Assembly (NCBI GenBank): GCA_040081205.1
Contig: JBEBHE010000072.1
Coordinates: forward strand, 1-16,797
DNA length: 16,797 bases
Direction of reading: 5' to 3'
Source of the DNA: UBA5216 sp040081205
Lineage (GTDB): Bacteria > Pseudomonadota > Gammaproteobacteria > Burkholderiales > SG8-41
Positions 14,903-16,797 of the stretch are shown here, piece by piece. The position numbers and the translations under genes were made by a program. The number at the start of each line of letters is the position of its first letter. Positions within the stretch are counted from its first letter, which is position 1. The notes under the pieces are model-generated. The model was not told where the DNA came from, did not search any database, and saw nothing but the letters and a program-made list of their open reading frames with translations.

Positions 14903-15889
14903 CTACTCGAAACGGATTTTCGCGTTGTCGATTACCTTGCGCCATTTGGGTATTTCAGCACGTATGTGCGCCGCAAATACCTCCGGCGTGGTGCCGATCA
15001 GGTTAACAGCAGCCAGCCGTTCACGCATCACCGGTTGCGCAAGCGCCTTGACGATTTCCTGCGACAGCCGGGCTACGATCGGCGCCGGTGTTGCGCCGGG
15101 CGCCACGATGCCAAACCAAATCGTCGATTCATAACCCGGGACGCCGGCCTCCTGCATCGTCGGCAATTGCGGCGCAACTGGCGAGCGCGCCGCGCTGCTC
15201 ACCGCCAGCACGCGCACTTTGCCATCCTTGGCATAGTTGATACCCGCGCCCTCGAACATCATATCGACATGGCCGCCGATCACATCGACCATCGCCGGCC
15301 CCGCGCCCTTGTACGGCACATGCACGATATCCGCACCGATCAAAAATTTAAACAACTCTCCTGCCAGATGATTCGACGATCCGGGTCCGCCGGATGCAAA
15401 GGTAAGCTTACCGGGCCGCGCGCGCACCAGCGCGATCAACTCCTTAACGGAGCGCGCCGGCACCACGGGATTCACCACCAGATACAGCGGCGTAGAAAAG
15501 CACAAAGACACCGGTGCGAAATCTCGCAGCGGATCGTAGGGCAATTGCTTTTGCGCGCTGACGTTGATCGCGAGGCTGGTCACGCTGCCGAAAAACAGCG
15601 TGTAGCCGTCCGGCGCGGCTTTCGCCGCAAGCTGCGCGCCGATCATCTGGCTGGCACCGGGGCGGTTTTCGGTCACAAACAGCTGGCCGGTCTGTTCGCC
15701 GAGACTCGCACCGAGCGCGCGCGGCAGAATGTCGCCAAGTCCACCGGCGGGATACGGCACGATGATGCGCACGGGCTTTGCCGGGTACGTTTGTGCGCTC
15801 ACCACAACGAAAACACTGAGCGAAAACCACAGTCCCACGAACACCGCCAACGCACCCAATACCTTTTTCTTCGCCACAGTCATCATCAT
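14903..15889 (-). CDS. Bug/TctC-family periplasmic solute receptor (first of two)
   Basis: This is a 328-residue tripartite tricarboxylate-type binding protein. The signal peptide has lysines at 7-9, a long hydrophobic core and likely cleavage after VSA (residue 32). The mature start YPAKPVRIIVPYPAGGLGD, then NRPGASQMIGAQLAAKAAPD and IVHVPYKGAGPAMVDVIGG, are hallmark Bug motifs. It is a distant paralogue of the Bug protein encoded at 12748-13722 and differs in the ligand loop (PAGGLGD versus PGGGVDT), so they may bind different ligands. Three ATG codons in a row begin the gene and no Shine-Dalgarno is visible, so the exact start is uncertain by two residues. The upstream 79 bp form an AT-rich island. 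It sits between the Ldh-type gene and the monooxygenase gene on the same strand. Confidence 0.91.
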   Translation of the reverse strand: MMMTVAKKKVLGALAVFVGLWFSLSVFVVVSAQTYPAKPVRIIVPYPAGGLGDILPRALGASLGEQTGQLFVTENRPGASQMIGAQLAAKAAPDGYTLFFGSVTSLAINVSAQKQLPYDPLRDFAPVSLCFSTPLYLVVNPVVPARSVKELIALVRARPGKLTFASGGPGSSNHLAGELFKFLIGADIVHVPYKGAGPAMVDVIGGHVDMMFEGAGINYAKDGKVRVLAVSSAARSPVAPQLPTMQEAGVPGYESTIWFGIVAPGATPAPIVARLSQEIVKALAQPVMRERLAAVNLIGTTPEVFAAHIRAEIPKWRKVIDNAKIRFE

Positions 15890-15968
15890 GATGCATAAAA
15901 TTTATTAACAAAAACAAACACTTAGAATTTCCTCTCATCAGAAATCGTAACGCACGACCAGCGCAACA
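15890..15968 (-). promoter_or_regulatory. AT-rich intergenic island upstream of the first Bug gene
   Basis: This 79-bp gap between the Ldh-type stop and the Bug start is strongly A/T-rich from 15893 to 15930. It contains ATAAAATTTATT at 15895-15906 immediately followed by AACAAAAACAAACACTTA at 15907-15924. Both motifs recur, in the other order, upstream of the siderophore receptor at 1886-1914. It could hold an internal promoter of the catabolic operon; no clear -35/-10 pair is identified. Confidence 0.4.
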
Positions 15969-16797
15969 TTACAACGCATTCAAGCGGTCAAAGATACGGC
16001 GATCCAGCGTGATACCGGTACCACGCGCGCGCCGCTGCTCGCGTTCCAAAAAAGCGCGCTCCGATGGAATACGAATTTCATCCACGCCGGGTTGCGTCGG
16101 CGTGGCCTTGACGTTGGCAATCAATTGCGCGAGGTAACGCTGGCAGTCTTCAGGTGGCATCAAGAGACCGGGATCGAACACAATAAACAGAAATCCAAAA
16201 TCCTGGACCTGTCCGCGCGTCAGCGGCGCGCCGGCGAGCAAGCCCATCGCCTGGGTGATGAGTGACAGCCCGAAGCCCTTGTGGCCACCGAACGTCAGTC
16301 TGCCGCCGGCGAGTGCCGCCACGGGATCGCGCGTCGGACTGCCGTCTTTGTCGATAGCAACACCTTCGGGCAGCAGTGTCTGCAAACGCGTGGCCAGCAC
16401 CACATCGCCGTTGTTGGTGGCCGAGGTCGCCATGTCAAGGATCAGCGGATGCGGCTCGCCCGGCAAACCGAACGCTATCGGATTGGTGCCGAGCGCCGCC
16501 GCTTTGCCACCCAACGGCGCAACCACCGGATTACTGCACGCAAAGTGTATGCCTGCAAAACCCGCGCGCGTGATTTTTTCGATGTAGTACGCGCTGCGTC
16601 CACTGAGCCAACTGTTGCGCATGCCGACCACGGAAAAGCGACACGCTTTCGCTTTCGCGATCGCCAATTCCGCTGCGCGATACACGGCATAGAAGCCGGG
16701 ATAATTACCGCCATCCATCCGCGCCGACACCGGCGTCTCATGTTCGATGCGTATCGGCGTGCGTGGATTTTTGAAGTTGACGTGCTCTGAGATAGTC
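15969..16797 (-). CDS. Ldh/malate dehydrogenase-family oxidoreductase (5' end off window)
   Basis: This is a NAD(P)-dependent reductase or dehydrogenase of the Ldh_2 family (malate, L-lactate, ureidoglycolate, sulfolactate or piperideine-carboxylate type). The frame is open to the right edge; 275 residues are visible and the N-terminal part with the usual catalytic histidine is outside. Seen in order are MDGGNYPGFYAVYRAAELAI, GGKAAALGTNPIAFGLPG, LDMATSATNNGDVVLA, DGSPTRDPVAALAGG, TFGGHKGFGLSLITQAMGLL and a C-terminal RIPSERAFLEREQRRARGTG, all in family order. The segment normally close to NSxHFGxAGYY reads NSWLSGRSAYY, so it belongs to a divergent subgroup. It is probably an earlier gene of the operon with the Bug and monooxygenase genes. 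The substrate cannot be assigned. Confidence 0.88.
   Translation of the reverse strand, partial: TISEHVNFKNPRTPIRIEHETPVSARMDGGNYPGFYAVYRAAELAIAKAKACRFSVVGMRNSWLSGRSAYYIEKITRAGFAGIHFACSNPVVAPLGGKAAALGTNPIAFGLPGEPHPLILDMATSATNNGDVVLATRLQTLLPEGVAIDKDGSPTRDPVAALAGGRLTFGGHKGFGLSLITQAMGLLAGAPLTRGQVQDFGFLFIVFDPGLLMPPEDCQRYLAQLIANVKATPTQPGVDEIRIPSERAFLEREQRRARGTGITLDRRIFDRLNAL

Noticed and set aside
14966..15898. A 310-residue plus-strand frame opposite the first Bug gene
   Set aside because: It is long only because of GC-rich codon structure; it is Arg/His-rich and without known motifs, whereas the minus-strand Bug gene has clear signatures.

Overview
The window most likely comes from a betaproteobacterium, probably of the order Burkholderiales. 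The coding sequence is moderately GC-rich with AT-rich islands between genes. Two Bug/TctC-type solute receptors lie in one catabolic cluster, and the ExbB/ExbD, PiuC and MlaF proteins resemble betaproteobacterial forms. This placement is inferred from gene content; no rRNA or tRNA gene is present.

Region 1 (1-5010, + strand) is a Ton-dependent iron uptake locus. It holds the C-terminal part of tonB (cut by the left edge), exbB, exbD, a 91-residue protein I do not recognise, a TonB-dependent siderophore receptor of the Fiu/PiuA type, and a PiuC/YbiX Fe(II)/2-oxoglutarate hydroxylase. Region 2 (5042-8579) is a ferric iron ABC importer split into two divergent units. The fused permease (fbpB) and a pyroglutamyl peptidase (pcp) are on the minus strand, and the ATPase (fbpC) is on the plus strand. 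The 176-bp divergent gap holds a good Fur box, a perfect 7-1-7 palindrome and a consensus -10 so close to the fbpC start that the mRNA may be leaderless. No periplasmic iron-binding protein (fbpA) is in the window. Together these genes could move chelated iron across the outer membrane and ferric iron across the inner membrane, probably under Fur control.

Region 3 (8607-12660) is mostly housekeeping. A minus-strand pair encodes an MlaF-like ATPase, without its usual Mla partners, and an MltB-type lytic transglycosylase with a twin-arginine-like signal. These are followed by a hotdog thioesterase, a DUF5684-like small membrane protein, a small stand-alone RelA/SpoT-type HD hydrolase, and a DUF4870 small membrane protein. 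Clear hairpins, probably bidirectional terminators, follow the thioesterase and DUF4870 genes.

Region 4 (12748-16797, minus strand) looks like a catabolic operon read right to left: an Ldh/malate dehydrogenase-family oxidoreductase (cut by the right edge), a Bug receptor, a NicC-like FAD monooxygenase and a second Bug receptor. The monooxygenase resembles 6-hydroxynicotinate 3-monooxygenase but differs at two active-site positions, so its substrate is probably a different aromatic or N-heterocyclic acid.

I see no CRISPR array, phage, insertion sequence or obvious defence system. The most unusual signals are the regulatory gap between fbpB and fbpC, a near-identical AT-rich motif pair found in swapped order upstream of the siderophore receptor and of a Bug gene, and the NicC-like and MlaF-like proteins with changed key residues.
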